From Nitzschia sp. pyKryTriq1 (lineage: Eukaryota > Bacillariophyta > Bacillariophyceae > Bacillariales > Bacillariaceae), in contig OY101118.1 in the NCBI GenBank assembly GCA_956465555.1, forward strand, positions 2,749,751 through 2,813,750: a stretch of 64,000 bases of DNA. The letters run 5' to 3'. Shown here piece by piece: positions 1-9,856 of this stretch. Made by a program: the position numbers and the translations under genes. The notes beneath the pieces were generated by a model. That model saw nothing but the letters and a program-made list of their open reading frames with translations. It was not told where the DNA came from and did no database searches. Every line of letters starts with the position of its first letter. Positions within the stretch are counted from its first letter, which is position 1.

Positions 1-558
1 TCAACTGCCGAGCGAGCACACGCAACAATCCTAATCCCCCCGCGGGATGTTTCGCGTGTTGCCGCTTGCCGCCTTCCCGGGAATTTTTCAAGAATGGAAT
101 GAGGAATTCAAATCGTCGAAAATTCCAAAACAAGAAGAGGGGCATGGCGGCCTGCGCGATTGGAGAACGCGCGCAAGAAATAAGGGCTTCCGATTTTTTT
201 CTGACACAAAGATCATACCGGTACATACAGTAAGTAAATACTTGTACTACGGTACCAGGTACCAGTACCAGTACCTGGTACAATATCGCGAACTCTTCAC
301 GATTGGAGGCGGTGTCTTCAAAGGATACGAACCCCCCCATCAACACAGCACGATAGTTGAAAGCAGATGATGATGATGTCGATCAAATCATCCGTGTGTG
401 TGCCTTTACCGGATCTTCCCTTTGCATGTACTTCCAACGCCCCCCGAAGATGCCGGTCCCTTCAGGTTAGTTCTCACAATTCACCACAATATCAATTTAT
501 GTTTACCCTTTTCTCTAGTAACAGCAGCATCGTCCGAAATCAGCAAAGCAACAACAAA
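1..558. other. Intergenic and 5' leader of the cysteine-rich gene
   Basis: No convincing gene. Open frames here (47-370, and the part of the frame at 367-558) have no recognisable composition or domain. A GTAC palindrome array lies at about 229-283. A likely 5'-UTR intron of the downstream gene runs from 466 (GTTAGT) to 518 (pyrimidine-rich tract ending TCTCTAG). Confidence 0.5.
251..281. repeat. GTAC/GGTACC palindrome array
   Basis: Several GGTACC, CAGTAC and CCTGGTAC units lie in a row, with an inverted pair (TACCAGGTAC and GTACCTGGTA) able to form a short hairpin. It lies about 280 bp upstream of the start codon at 559. Similar arrays occur upstream of many other genes in the window. Confidence 0.7.
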
Positions 559-1149
559 ATGATCAAGACTACTTTTCTCGTGTTCCTCGTTCTTGGGGCT
601 TCCCTCGCCTCTGAGGATGTTGAGACTGTACGCGAAGTCCCGTTGACCGACCCTCAAGTCGGGCCCTGTACCTCGAACAGTGTCGTGGCTTCTTGGTGTG
701 ATTCATCGCTCGAGCACCGCGAGTGCATTCTCGACGAAGCGCGGAACATGTACATGTGTCAATGCCCCGGCGACCCTTCTGCCTGTCCAGAGGAATGCAT
801 TCTTTCGGGGTCGAGCGATTCAGTAGAGCCTGTCAAGACCCATCATAGTATTCTTTGTCATGGTATTCCACAGGATGAGCCCAACTACATATTGAAAACC
901 GATTCGTCGCTCCCTCTCCATCACTGCGAGAACAATGGTGTTGTGGCTAATTGGTGCAACGAGGCCACATCTGCTGATGTCGACTGCTTGCTATTGACCG
1001 CTTTGGATGAGTACGTGTGTACTTGTCGTACGAATCCAGCCTCCTGCCCCAGTGAGTGCGTTGAAGGTAGCACTCTCGGTCGCAAGACCAAGCACGCAGT
1101 GCGCTGCCGTGGTATCCCCGCGGATAGCCCCAACTACATTATTGAATAG
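559..1149 (+). CDS. Secreted cysteine-rich protein with two tandem 8-Cys repeats
   Basis: 196 residues. The start at 559 (context acaaaATG) is preferred over the in-frame ATG run at 367 because it places a signal peptide (MIKTTFLVFLVLGASLAS) at the N-terminus; the 64 codons before it look like leader. The mature protein is two copies of a module of about 75 residues. Each copy has eight cysteines in the same order: C, then N-x-V-V-A-x-W-C, a single C, a C-x-C pair after Tyr, a C-x3-C pair (CPEEC and CPSEC), and a last C followed by G-I-P and P-N-Y-I. The module does not match a domain I can name. The even cysteine number suggests disulfide-bonded extracellular or lumenal folds. A short 5'-UTR intron (466-518) is likely. 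The function is unknown. Confidence 0.75.
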   Translation: MIKTTFLVFLVLGASLASEDVETVREVPLTDPQVGPCTSNSVVASWCDSSLEHRECILDEARNMYMCQCPGDPSACPEECILSGSSDSVEPVKTHHSILCHGIPQDEPNYILKTDSSLPLHHCENNGVVANWCNEATSADVDCLLLTALDEYVCTCRTNPASCPSECVEGSTLGRKTKHAVRCRGIPADSPNYIIE

Positions 1150-1260
1150 ACGCCTCGATACATCCAAAAAGAATAAGGTAGTAGCATAGGATAAATATCG
1201 ATTAGCTATAATTACCGCATTATGAAACATATCACTGACATCTTGCCTGAAAAAGTTTAG

Positions 1261-4200
1261 TTACACGCAAAGCATCTCAGCACGCTCTACTCTTTCGAGT
1301 TCCTTTAGGGCATCCTGGAATCCACGGTGATCTTCGTTGAGTCCGGCTGTCCGATAAATTTCCAGTGCTTTATTCACTGCTGTGGAGGCTTCTTCGAAAT
1401 GACATTTTCGAAGGTGCATGGTACCGATTTGAACGTGGATATCGGCAACGACGGGGTGATTTTCGCCGACGGCCTCTTTCGCGATGGAACAAGCTTCGAG
1501 GAACAATCTGTTCGCTTCGTTGAAATCTCCTCGAGCGACCAAACAGCTGGCTTTGGTTGCCGTAGCCGTGGCAACATCAACATGATTCTCGCTCAGCGAA
1601 TCCTTCCTGATGTGCAATACAGAGTCACAAATATGGATGGCCTTTTTCAAGCTGCCTCGTTGAAGCCGGATTTTGGCAATCTCGTGAAGCGTGGTTGCCT
1701 GAAGGGGATGATCCAACCCAAGGAACTCAATCCTCATATTATAGCAGTCTTCTAATGTGCTGAGTGCTGCAGCTTGGTCTCCTCCTTTAGCCTGGATACA
1801 TCCAACGCAATGTAACGTCTCAGCGACGTTTGGATGCCTCTCGCCATGGATTCGTTTTTGGATCTCAAGGACAGCGCTATACTCTTTGACTGCAGACTCG
1901 AGATCACCCAACCATGCAGCATAGAGATTACCGATTTCTCTCCTGGTTCGAAGCGTCGCTGGGTGGTCATTGCCAAGCAGTTTCTTCTGGATTCCTAGGG
2001 CATCCGTTAGATTGGACATAGCATTCTCAAAATCACAAAGTGCACTGCGAACTACACCCATGTGAAACAACGTAGCAGCGACAGTTTCCTGGTCTTTCCC
2101 AATTTTGCCTCTAAGTGCATGAAGCGCATCTTCGAAGAGCTTCAAGGCCTTGTGAAAGTGGCCTAGCGAATATTGGACACTTCCCGCTAGCACTTTAGCC
2201 ATAGCCAACTGCACATCATCGCAGCCAACCTTCATTTGAATTCCAAGGGCACGATCATAGTAGTCGATCGCTTCAAGATAGAGCCCAGCTCGGCAGCTTA
2301 AGATTCCCAAACTGTTCAGAGTCTCAGCCACCTGTGCCCGATCACTCGAGTTTTCATCGTCGTCCAAACATTGGAGTTTTTCCTCGAAGAAAGCAATTGC
2401 CATTCGGTACGACCCTCGTTCTTCGTGGGCTCTTCCAATTACTTCTAGCATACCGGCTTCAATAAACGTTCTGTAGCCGTCTCTGTTTTGAATGGTCTTC
2501 AGAGAGTTGCGTTCTTTATAGTACACAGCCCCAATTTGTATCAAAGTCTGAGATACCAACGGATTCTTCACCTCTTCTCCGCAACACTCCTTCAGGATGC
2601 GAAGAGCCTCCTTATGGTTTTCCATCGCTAGATCGAATTCTCCTTGCCTCGCGAGCACGTTCCCTTGTCGATTTAACGTATTTGCAATTTCCTCGTGGTA
2701 ATAACCATACAGAGCCTCTTGAATGGTTTGAGCTTCGGCATAACATGCTAGGGCTGCTTTGTAGTGTTTGGCCTTGGAGTTCATTTCGGCCATAAAATGT
2801 AGTGTTTTGCAAGCAGCTGTCAAATTGTTCGAAGCTTTTTGTATGTTGAGCGCTTGCTGGGAAGTCTTGAGCGCTTCGCCAATTTGATCATTCTTGCTTC
2901 GTAAGACCGCCAATTCGAACAGCATTTCAGCCTTAGCGGCTTGCTGTTGAGTATTGCCTGCACGGAATTTTTCGAGTTGCGCTTCTTTTTGTTCAATCTG
3001 CAAGACAACTGAAGTAGTTCTGCTCGGAGTTGAGCGCGCGGATTCCGAGCCAGCACATGGTCTAACAGATGATCCAATCGAGACCCTTGCACCAGGTTGC
3101 GAATTCGATTTCGTTGTTTCCGGTTGATCGGGAAGCCCTTGCTCTTCCGACTTCGCTGGGGGAGGAGCACCTCGTTCACTTGCCGCTGTCTCTTCGTCGG
3201 ATTCGTAGTCCAGTGGTCGGGATTTACCGCGTTGGTGGATAGACTTGGCGGAGAGGAAACCTTCGGCAGCTTCGACTGCTTGATGAACATAGGAAGTCGG
3301 AAACCATCCTTCCAAGCCTTCAGCTGTGACACCCCACCACCATTGACTATCTTGGTTGCTTTTCTGAGGAGTGAATGATTCCACTTTGAAGGTTAGTTGG
3401 GAAACTTCAGATCGATCGTCATCATCCGGTACGATATAGGTAACAGGGGCCTCGTCAAAGCTGCCGGATAAGTCCTCTTTAACTTTCATTCGATCAGGTT
3501 CAGCAGGGAAATCCTTGATCTCCTTGTCTTCATCAAGGGCATCCAGACCAGCTGCTATCAGTTGGTTCTTGCTTCTCGTGCGTCGAAATGGACTTCTACT
3601 CCTGGTGCGTCGAAATGGACTGGCAAGATTTGCGAAGAAGCCTCGATTGGGTGCCTTGGGTGCCAAAGAGGTTTCGGGGAGCTCGCGTTTCACTGATTCG
3701 TGCTGACTCCGAGGTGACGATATGGAAAGCGGAGGTCTGAGAGAGTGACTTGATCCTTCCTCTTTCCCAAGTGGAACACAATTCGTCGACTTGGGTGAAA
3801 CAGGAACGGACACCATTTCATCGCCACACTTGGGATCTGGGCTGGTCTCTAGGACTGCTTGCTCCGTATTTCCTGAAAACATCCCAGTTCCCTCTTCGTT
3901 CGTCTCAACAACCGACGCTGCAAGGGAACTAGTTCCTGGCTCTTGATCTTGTTGGTTTCTATCACGACACTCAGGCTGCATTGAATCCGGAAGTGGCGAT
4001 GACTTTTCAGACCGTTCATCCGTTGTGTCAATCGTATTCTCTTCTGGCTTCAATCCAGCTGGAAGAGCGTTCTCTTGTGTGCGACTGTTGCGATCTGAGG
4101 CTAATAAAGCAGCCGACTTCGCTGAAGCTGGGACGCGTTGTGTAATAGCCCCTTCAGTCTCCTTCATAGTTTTTGATCCATTTTCTTGGCATGGCTGACG

Positions 4201-5958
4201 GCTGTTTCCTTCAACCTTTTGATGCACCGTCGAGGAGTTGGTGAGGGCGAGGACTAGGGTATCCTCATCAAATTCGTCCTGTAGTGGTCCTTCATGAAGA
4301 GAAGATTCATCTTCTGTCGAATCACCTACATCCCCCATGAGAAAACGATCATCAACCTCACTGTAACGGCTCTTCTCCGCGCGGCCTGAACCCGATGATT
4401 CTTCAGCGGCCTGACCCGTGTTGCCATTGTCAAGCAGAATGACAACTTCCTCATTCCTCTGTTCATGAACCGTTTCTAAAGTTTGCGTAGCCGTCTTTCG
4501 GGCATGATCGACCGTTGCTTGCTCTAGGGTAGTGGTCGAATCTTCGTCATCTTCCGCAATGCACTGCAGTGGCATCGCGAGGTCTGCGGATGAGGTAGCC
4601 GACTCCGACACCTCAACCCTCTGTTCCAGAAATTCTAGCTTTTGAAGAAGTTTGAAAACATAATCATCGTCCGAATCACACATTTCGGCACTTTGGCATA
4701 GGTCTTGACTTGCTTCATACAGCCGCCCTAGCTCCAGGTAGATTCTACCACGTTGGCAAAGGATCCACGCCTCTTCTTCTTGAGATTGGACATCCAAGAG
4801 AAGATCATCCATATAGTCCAAAGCATCTTCATGAAGCCGGAGCTGGCAGAAAATATTGGTAGTATTACCCACCGCCTCACGGGACAGCGGCTCTCCAGTC
4901 TGCCGATATTTCGCTATCGCCGCTTGGTACAAATCCAAAGCGCCTTCTCGATTTCCCTGAGCCGTAAAGACTCGTGCTATCTGACACAAGGCATTAGCTA
5001 CTTGAACGGATATTTCTCCACATGCTTGAGATTCGAGGTATAGAACTTTTTCCCAGCAGCCCAACGCTCCTTCCAGGTTGCCCAAATCTTCTTGCAAGCG
5101 TGCGTGCCTTTGTAGCTGTGGCACTTTGATGGTGGAACTATTCTTCTTCATATATATGTCGGAGAGAGCTCGAATGATTTGTTTCAGCTCGCCCTGCCGC
5201 TGAAGGGTGGGCATAGTATCTGAATGCTGCTCCTTGGTTACTGCGAGCGCTTCTTGATACGCAACTAAACCGTCTTCAAACTCGCCACGCTCCACGTAGA
5301 ACTTCCCCAGCGACTGCAAGGATGTGATGAGCAGTTGTCGTCGATCTTCTTTCGAAAGACGTGTGAAATGGATCTTGAAATACACTACATCTCGGTCATT
5401 TTCGATTTGTTGCTCCAGCACATCAACCACTTCTTCATGACATTCAATTGCCTCGTCAAGACAGTTCTGATATTTGAAGTTCAGATGCGCTCTCGCTTGG
5501 AGGGTTTCGACAATAAGTTGAAACAAGCACACTGCACTCGATGCATCCATCGTGGATTCACTGCTCGGTGCCCGCCGCACCTTTTTCGAGCAGGATTTGT
5601 AAAGCTCTTCCGCTTGGCAGAAGTACGCGGCGGCTTGCGGATAGTTTTGTAGCTTCTTCGACAAGGCCCCAAGGTTGAAACATGTCGCAGCCGCATTCAC
5701 GAGCTCCACCACCGTCGGAGACCCATTCAGATACTCGTCGAGGGCTAATCGATAGTAATCGAGAGCCTGGCGGTACTTTCCGTCTCCGATCGCATGAGCC
5801 GCCATGTTGGAATGCTTGCTTATCATCACTATGCTATTCGGGCTACTGCTAGTAGGCTGCCGCTGATCATACTGACATTTCTGAGATAGTATTAGCGCAC
5901 TGTCTGTTGTTGTGGGTGCATGTGGCTTGTGTTGTGCAGGTACAGATTGTACCATCAT
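1261..5958 (-). CDS. TPR-SH3-TPR scaffold protein, kinesin-light-chain-like repeats
   Basis: 1565 residues in one open frame. The start is the first ATG of an ATG-ATG pair at 5958; the open frame continues upstream only through a TTG. Residues about 45-460 form helical TPR units (for example GKYRQALDYYRLALDEYL, GEFEDGLVAYQEAL). A long acidic, Ser/Glu-rich linker follows, with an Arg/Ser stretch (SPFRRTRS repeated twice). Residues about 835-893 contain an SH3 domain, recognised by its end WWWGVTAEGLEGWFPTSYV. Residues about 1000-1555 hold at least ten 42-residue repeats of the kinesin-light-chain/TPR_12 type (HPNVAETLHCVGCIQAKGG and similar). TPR arrays bind peptides and SH3 domains bind Pro-rich ligands, so a cytoplasmic adaptor role is inferred. 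No catalytic domain is visible. It converges on the secreted-protein gene, 111 bp apart. Confidence 0.85.
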   Translation of the reverse strand: MMVQSVPAQHKPHAPTTTDSALILSQKCQYDQRQPTSSSPNSIVMISKHSNMAAHAIGDGKYRQALDYYRLALDEYLNGSPTVVELVNAAATCFNLGALSKKLQNYPQAAAYFCQAEELYKSCSKKVRRAPSSESTMDASSAVCLFQLIVETLQARAHLNFKYQNCLDEAIECHEEVVDVLEQQIENDRDVVYFKIHFTRLSKEDRRQLLITSLQSLGKFYVERGEFEDGLVAYQEALAVTKEQHSDTMPTLQRQGELKQIIRALSDIYMKKNSSTIKVPQLQRHARLQEDLGNLEGALGCWEKVLYLESQACGEISVQVANALCQIARVFTAQGNREGALDLYQAAIAKYRQTGEPLSREAVGNTTNIFCQLRLHEDALDYMDDLLLDVQSQEEEAWILCQRGRIYLELGRLYEASQDLCQSAEMCDSDDDYVFKLLQKLEFLEQRVEVSESATSSADLAMPLQCIAEDDEDSTTTLEQATVDHARKTATQTLETVHEQRNEEVVILLDNGNTGQAAEESSGSGRAEKSRYSEVDDRFLMGDVGDSTEDESSLHEGPLQDEFDEDTLVLALTNSSTVHQKVEGNSRQPCQENGSKTMKETEGAITQRVPASAKSAALLASDRNSRTQENALPAGLKPEENTIDTTDERSEKSSPLPDSMQPECRDRNQQDQEPGTSSLAASVVETNEEGTGMFSGNTEQAVLETSPDPKCGDEMVSVPVSPKSTNCVPLGKEEGSSHSLRPPLSISSPRSQHESVKRELPETSLAPKAPNRGFFANLASPFRRTRSRSPFRRTRSKNQLIAAGLDALDEDKEIKDFPAEPDRMKVKEDLSGSFDEAPVTYIVPDDDDRSEVSQLTFKVESFTPQKSNQDSQWWWGVTAEGLEGWFPTSYVHQAVEAAEGFLSAKSIHQRGKSRPLDYESDEETAASERGAPPPAKSEEQGLPDQPETTKSNSQPGARVSIGSSVRPCAGSESARSTPSRTTSVVLQIEQKEAQLEKFRAGNTQQQAAKAEMLFELAVLRSKNDQIGEALKTSQQALNIQKASNNLTAACKTLHFMAEMNSKAKHYKAALACYAEAQTIQEALYGYYHEEIANTLNRQGNVLARQGEFDLAMENHKEALRILKECCGEEVKNPLVSQTLIQIGAVYYKERNSLKTIQNRDGYRTFIEAGMLEVIGRAHEERGSYRMAIAFFEEKLQCLDDDENSSDRAQVAETLNSLGILSCRAGLYLEAIDYYDRALGIQMKVGCDDVQLAMAKVLAGSVQYSLGHFHKALKLFEDALHALRGKIGKDQETVAATLFHMGVVRSALCDFENAMSNLTDALGIQKKLLGNDHPATLRTRREIGNLYAAWLGDLESAVKEYSAVLEIQKRIHGERHPNVAETLHCVGCIQAKGGDQAAALSTLEDCYNMRIEFLGLDHPLQATTLHEIAKIRLQRGSLKKAIHICDSVLHIRKDSLSENHVDVATATATKASCLVARGDFNEANRLFLEACSIAKEAVGENHPVVADIHVQIGTMHLRKCHFEEASTAVNKALEIYRTAGLNEDHRGFQDALKELERVERAEMLCV

Positions 5959-7014
5959 GATGGGATGATGTGCACACAACTGTTACGGAGAAACAGAGAA
6001 TGGATTCTTCCGATTTCCGAGGCTTCAACAGAACGAGAAAAAGGAGCGAAGCAATAGACTGTAGAGTGGATAATTACACCAAGCTGGTGGTCCGTTGCCT
6101 CCGGTCTCTTTTTTGAGATGGACTTCCTTTGTGATAACTCTTTATCTGATCCAGGTATTGTCCTTTTCCATCTGAAACAAGACACAACTCTTTCTTTGCT
6201 CCATTGCGCACTTCAAAATTTTCCATCAGCGGCGCCCACCGAGAAAGATGCACGAACCAAGTGGACCACATCCTATTGTTTGTTATATGTTCTACAGTAT
6301 CGTATGTTACATGTTCCCTAAGTAAAATTTGTTTCCCACTAAGTACATAAAATACCTCTTAAGTACTAGTGGATCGACAAATACTGGCTGGCGTGGGCCC
6401 CATTCACTGGCATTCCATGTGTTTCTGGGAATATCTCGGCATGCGATTGGCGGCAACTTGATTTCATGTGTGTCACACATACCCACTCCATCGCCAGTCA
6501 CATGGTTATTACCACTACCGACCGTTGAGCCATCCGTCCCATGTGTCCGAGAGTTGGACGACCTGCCTCGGGACGACGACGACGACGACGTCCGTCTGAC
6601 GTCTGACTTCTAAATTGATTGCGACGACACCTTCTTTCGCCAACATGGGAAGCCAGGGTTTCTTCTACCGGTACCTGGTACAGTACTTGGTACTCTCTCT
6701 ACTCTCCAGAGAGAGACTTTTGTAGCTAGAAACCGATTTTCTCTAAACTAGTACTATAAGAACCAACCCCAGATAGAGAACTTTCAGACGTTATCATTGT
6801 CTTCAGTTCATGTTTGACGAAGCGTTTCGCTTGATGGCTCTGAATTGATACTAGTAGTAGTGGGACAAGAATCGTTGAGGAAGACAAGTGGTACCGGTAT
6901 GGAGGACAGCCTTGTGGTCTCGTGGTCGCTGCTTGTTTCACGACGAGCTAGGACATATCGAGCTTTCTCATCCAGCTGACAGTCAACGACGGGAGCAAGA
7001 GTTCACGCCAATAA
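5959..7014. other. Intergenic region
   Basis: No supported gene. It holds a short (CGA)n run near 6571-6592, a GTAC cluster (ACCGGTACCTGGTACAGTAC) around 6669-6694 and purine/pyrimidine palindromes of the CTCTCT/AGAGAG type around 6690-6716. The open frames here are short and show no protein-like composition. Confidence 0.5.
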
Positions 7015-7551
7015 TCATTGTTTGTCGTCTTGCGAAGACTTGAATGTCTCCTGGCCCTTGGCATTGGTCCAACTCAAATACGTGTTCCAAATCCCCGCCG
7101 AAAACGCTAAATAGGGTACACGCATAGTCGGAGACACAAAAGAAAAATTGAGGATATTGGCAACGGGCCAAAATACACAGCCACTCAAGAATGTTTCGGG
7201 AACTCGTCGTCGAATCTTTTCAGGGATATTCGGATGGTTTTCGAGCACTCCCATGAATCCAAAAAGTGCCACCAGGTAGGGTGGAAATAGAAAGAATTGC
7301 GCTGCGGCCGTCTTTTTGGCAACGGTTTGGAGCGAGGTGGCTACTCCAAAGTGCTTGTCCAAGACGGAAAATCCAGTAAAGAAGTAAGGTCCGTGCAGAA
7401 AGACTCCGGCAATGGTCCATCGCAGCGTCCGCCTCCAGCTATAATCACCCTCCAAGGATTTTCCCTCCATGAAGAGTTGTGTACCAATATCAGCAGCCGA
7501 CATGATTGCTCCCGACTGCGCTCCAGCTCTTAGAGCTTGACGAAGGATCAT
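7015..7551 (-). CDS. Mpv17/PMP22 family membrane protein
   Basis: 178 residues, the usual length for this family, in a single exon with an ATG start at 7551. The C-terminal half carries the family signature: FWPVANILNFSFVSPTMRV followed by Y-L-A-F-S-A-G-I-W-N-T-Y-L-S-W at about residues 127-163. Four hydrophobic segments are visible. Family members (Mpv17, PXMP2, yeast Sym1) are small multi-spanning proteins of the mitochondrial inner membrane or peroxisome with channel-like properties; the exact substrate is unknown. The N-terminus (MILRQALRAGAQ) is basic and amphipathic, compatible with mitochondria, but this is inference. It is divergent from malate dehydrogenase across a 900 bp promoter region. 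Confidence 0.85.
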   Translation of the reverse strand: MILRQALRAGAQSGAIMSAADIGTQLFMEGKSLEGDYSWRRTLRWTIAGVFLHGPYFFTGFSVLDKHFGVATSLQTVAKKTAAAQFFLFPPYLVALFGFMGVLENHPNIPEKIRRRVPETFLSGCVFWPVANILNFSFVSPTMRVPYLAFSAGIWNTYLSWTNAKGQETFKSSQDDKQ

Positions 7552-8451
7552 CGTTTGGGTAGGCCCTTCACCTTCAGATCTATAGATAGTCTGCCGATAC
7601 TAGCAAGGAGAAAAAGCTCTCGAACCGGCAACGATTTCCATTTCACCGAAAACCTGAGGGCGCAGTAGAGTCCAATCCCAATCCTGTTGCTAGCTCGAAT
7701 TCACCCTGATATATTCAACCGCACCATTTGGAAGTCAAGAGCGCGGGGACTTTCGAAATCATCGATCGTCGATTGTCGATTGTCGACCATGACGGTCGAG
7801 AAAGATGAGCCACAGAATAGGGAAGAAGAAAAAGGCAGGGGAAGCAACGCGCGCGGAGATGTCGCGTCGCGTACCGGTACCTGGTAGCGTCGTCGATACT
7901 CGTTCTGTACGGTACCCCCTGTACTGTACACGTACTGTACCAGTACCGTGCGCATAACGGTACCATAGAGACTACTTGTACGAACCGTTAGACGCGACGA
8001 CGCGACGACGAGATGATCGATGATGCATCGATTACCGTACCAGGTACTGGTACGTACCGCGGTACGGTACCTACTCGTGCCAGACTGATGACATCATCAT
8101 GACGCGCCCTCCCCCTCAGTCGTCTGTCCTTCGTCACAACGATTTCCTTTGATCTGATTGGTGCAAACCTGCTTCCCGCCACCGAAAAAAGCGAAGGATC
8201 ACCACCGACCGTCCGTCGCGATAATGCAACACATCAAGCCCAATCAAACAAGCGAAGAATCCTTTTGCCGGCACCGAGCGACAGACCGGGCTGTTACACG
8301 TTTTGTCGTTTGTCGTCGCGGTCGAGCAAATCTGAACCAGAACTCCATCCCATAAACAATCTAACCTAGCGACTTCAGTATCTTGCTCGATCGCCATCAG
8401 CCAGTGTTCTCAACTCTCCTACATTTTCAACCACATTCCGACACACAAAAT
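7552..8451. other. Divergent intergenic region with GTAC arrays
   Basis: Shared upstream region of the Mpv17-like gene (-) and malate dehydrogenase (+). No gene is seen. It is unusually rich in GTAC palindromes between 7873 and 8075. Short open frames on both strands are not supported. Confidence 0.6.
7873..8075. repeat. GTAC/GGTACC palindrome array
   Basis: Three sub-clusters (about 7873-7886, 7908-7967 and 8036-8075) are built from GTAC embedded in GGTACC, ACCGGTACC, CAGTAC and TACGGTACC. They sit between two divergent start codons, so they could act on either gene. Confidence 0.7.
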
Positions 8452-9648
8452 ATGTTTTCAAGTGCTGCTCGCCGCGTTGTAGTCCAAACAAGCTCTTCTG
8501 CCTCTCGCTTCTATTCTTCGTCGTCTGCCATGGGTAAAAAGGTTGCCGTTTTGGGTGCTGCCGGAGGCATTGGCCAGCCGCTCAGTCTCTTGCTCAAATT
8601 GTCTCCCCACGTCACCGAGTTGAGCTGTTACGATATTGTCGGTACCCCCGGAGTCGCTGCCGATTTGAGCCACATTCCCTCGGCGTCGAGCGTCACTGGC
8701 AGCTTGCCGGCACCAGGCTCCTGGCCACCTTCCCATGATACTGGAATCGAAGCTGCCTTGACAGGTGCTTCGGTCGTTGTCATTCCTGCTGGAGTTCCTC
8801 GAAAGCCCGGTATGACCCGAGACGACCTCTTCAACACCAACGCAGGTATGTGTTGGAGCTAATAGTCATTATTCGGCCGTCGGGTGTTGCTAGTGTCTGC
8901 GATCTATGAACGATTCAAATGACCCTTCGAATTCTCACGTACTTCAATTCATTCTATTTTTTCTTTCATACTTTGACTTTGACTTTGATTTCCAGGAATT
9001 GTCAAGAGATTGGTGGAATCTTGCGCCGAATTCTGTCCCGATGCCGTCCTGGCCATCATCTCCAACCCTGTCAACAGTACCGTTCCAATTGCCGCTGAAG
9101 TCTTGAAGAAGAAGGGAGTATACGACCCAAAAAAGGTCTGCGGTGTCACTACCTTGGATGTCTGCCGAGCCAACACCTTTGTCGCCGCTGCCATGGGCAA
9201 GGACCCCAAGGATGTGGATGTCACGGTCGTTGGAGGACACGCCGGTATTACTATTTTGCCGTTGTTTTCTCAAGTACCTGGATTTTCTCCTTCCGATGAA
9301 CAACGGGAAGCATTGACTGTCCGCACTCAATTCGGCGGAGACGAAGTCGTCAAGGCCAAGGCAGGAGCCGGTTCAGCCACTTTGAGTATGGCGTATGCGG
9401 GATACGTCTTCACGGAAAATGTTCTCAAGGCTATGGACGGAGACGACAGCATTGTCCAGTGTGCCTATGTGGAATCCACCTTGACGGACTCGCCCTACTT
9501 TGCTTCCCCTTGCAAGTTCGGCAAGAATGGCGTGGAAGAAGTTATGGGATTCGGTAAAATCACTCCTTACGAGCAAGGATGGTTGGACAAAATGTTGCCT
9601 GACTTGAAGACGCAAATCCAAAAGGGTGTTGATTTTGCCAACAACTAA
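8452..9648 (+). CDS. MDH: Malate dehydrogenase, mitochondrial type
   Basis: Two exons, 8452-8845 and 8996-9648, join across a 150 bp GT-AG intron to give 348 residues. NAD-dependent malate/oxaloacetate interconversion is expected. The N-terminus ([20 protein letters not shown]) is basic and Ser-rich with no acidic residue until after residue 26, like a mitochondrial presequence. The NAD-binding loop GAAGGIGQ is at 35-42. The substrate loop [13 protein letters not shown], the signature [12 protein letters not shown] and the catalytic His in GGHAG are all present. Compared with familiar mitochondrial MDHs there is an extra loop of about 15 residues (around [18 protein letters not shown]) before the AGVPRKPG motif. 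It could also be plastidial or peroxisomal, but the presequence lacks a signal peptide. Confidence 0.95.
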
Positions 9649-9856
9649 ATTTGCATTGCCGCGGGACAAATTGGAATGATGTTTGACAGTACTGTACCTC
9701 TCGGCGGTTTGACCGAATCAGGTCGGAATAGAACTATTAACAATTACTGTACCACTACCCTGGTAGGAGATGTACATTCTTAATGGAGTTTCAGTAAATA
9801 CTTTTTCTACAACTGTTGTATTCTATGTACTAGTAGTATATAGAGAGATAGTCAAC

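Noticed and set aside
47-370. 107-codon open frame at the left edge
   Set aside because: It runs through the GTAC repeat (giving YQYQYLVQY) and is probably non-coding.
367-558. N-terminal extension of the Cys-rich secreted protein
   Set aside because: It would bury the signal peptide, and contains a plausible 5'-UTR intron (466-518).
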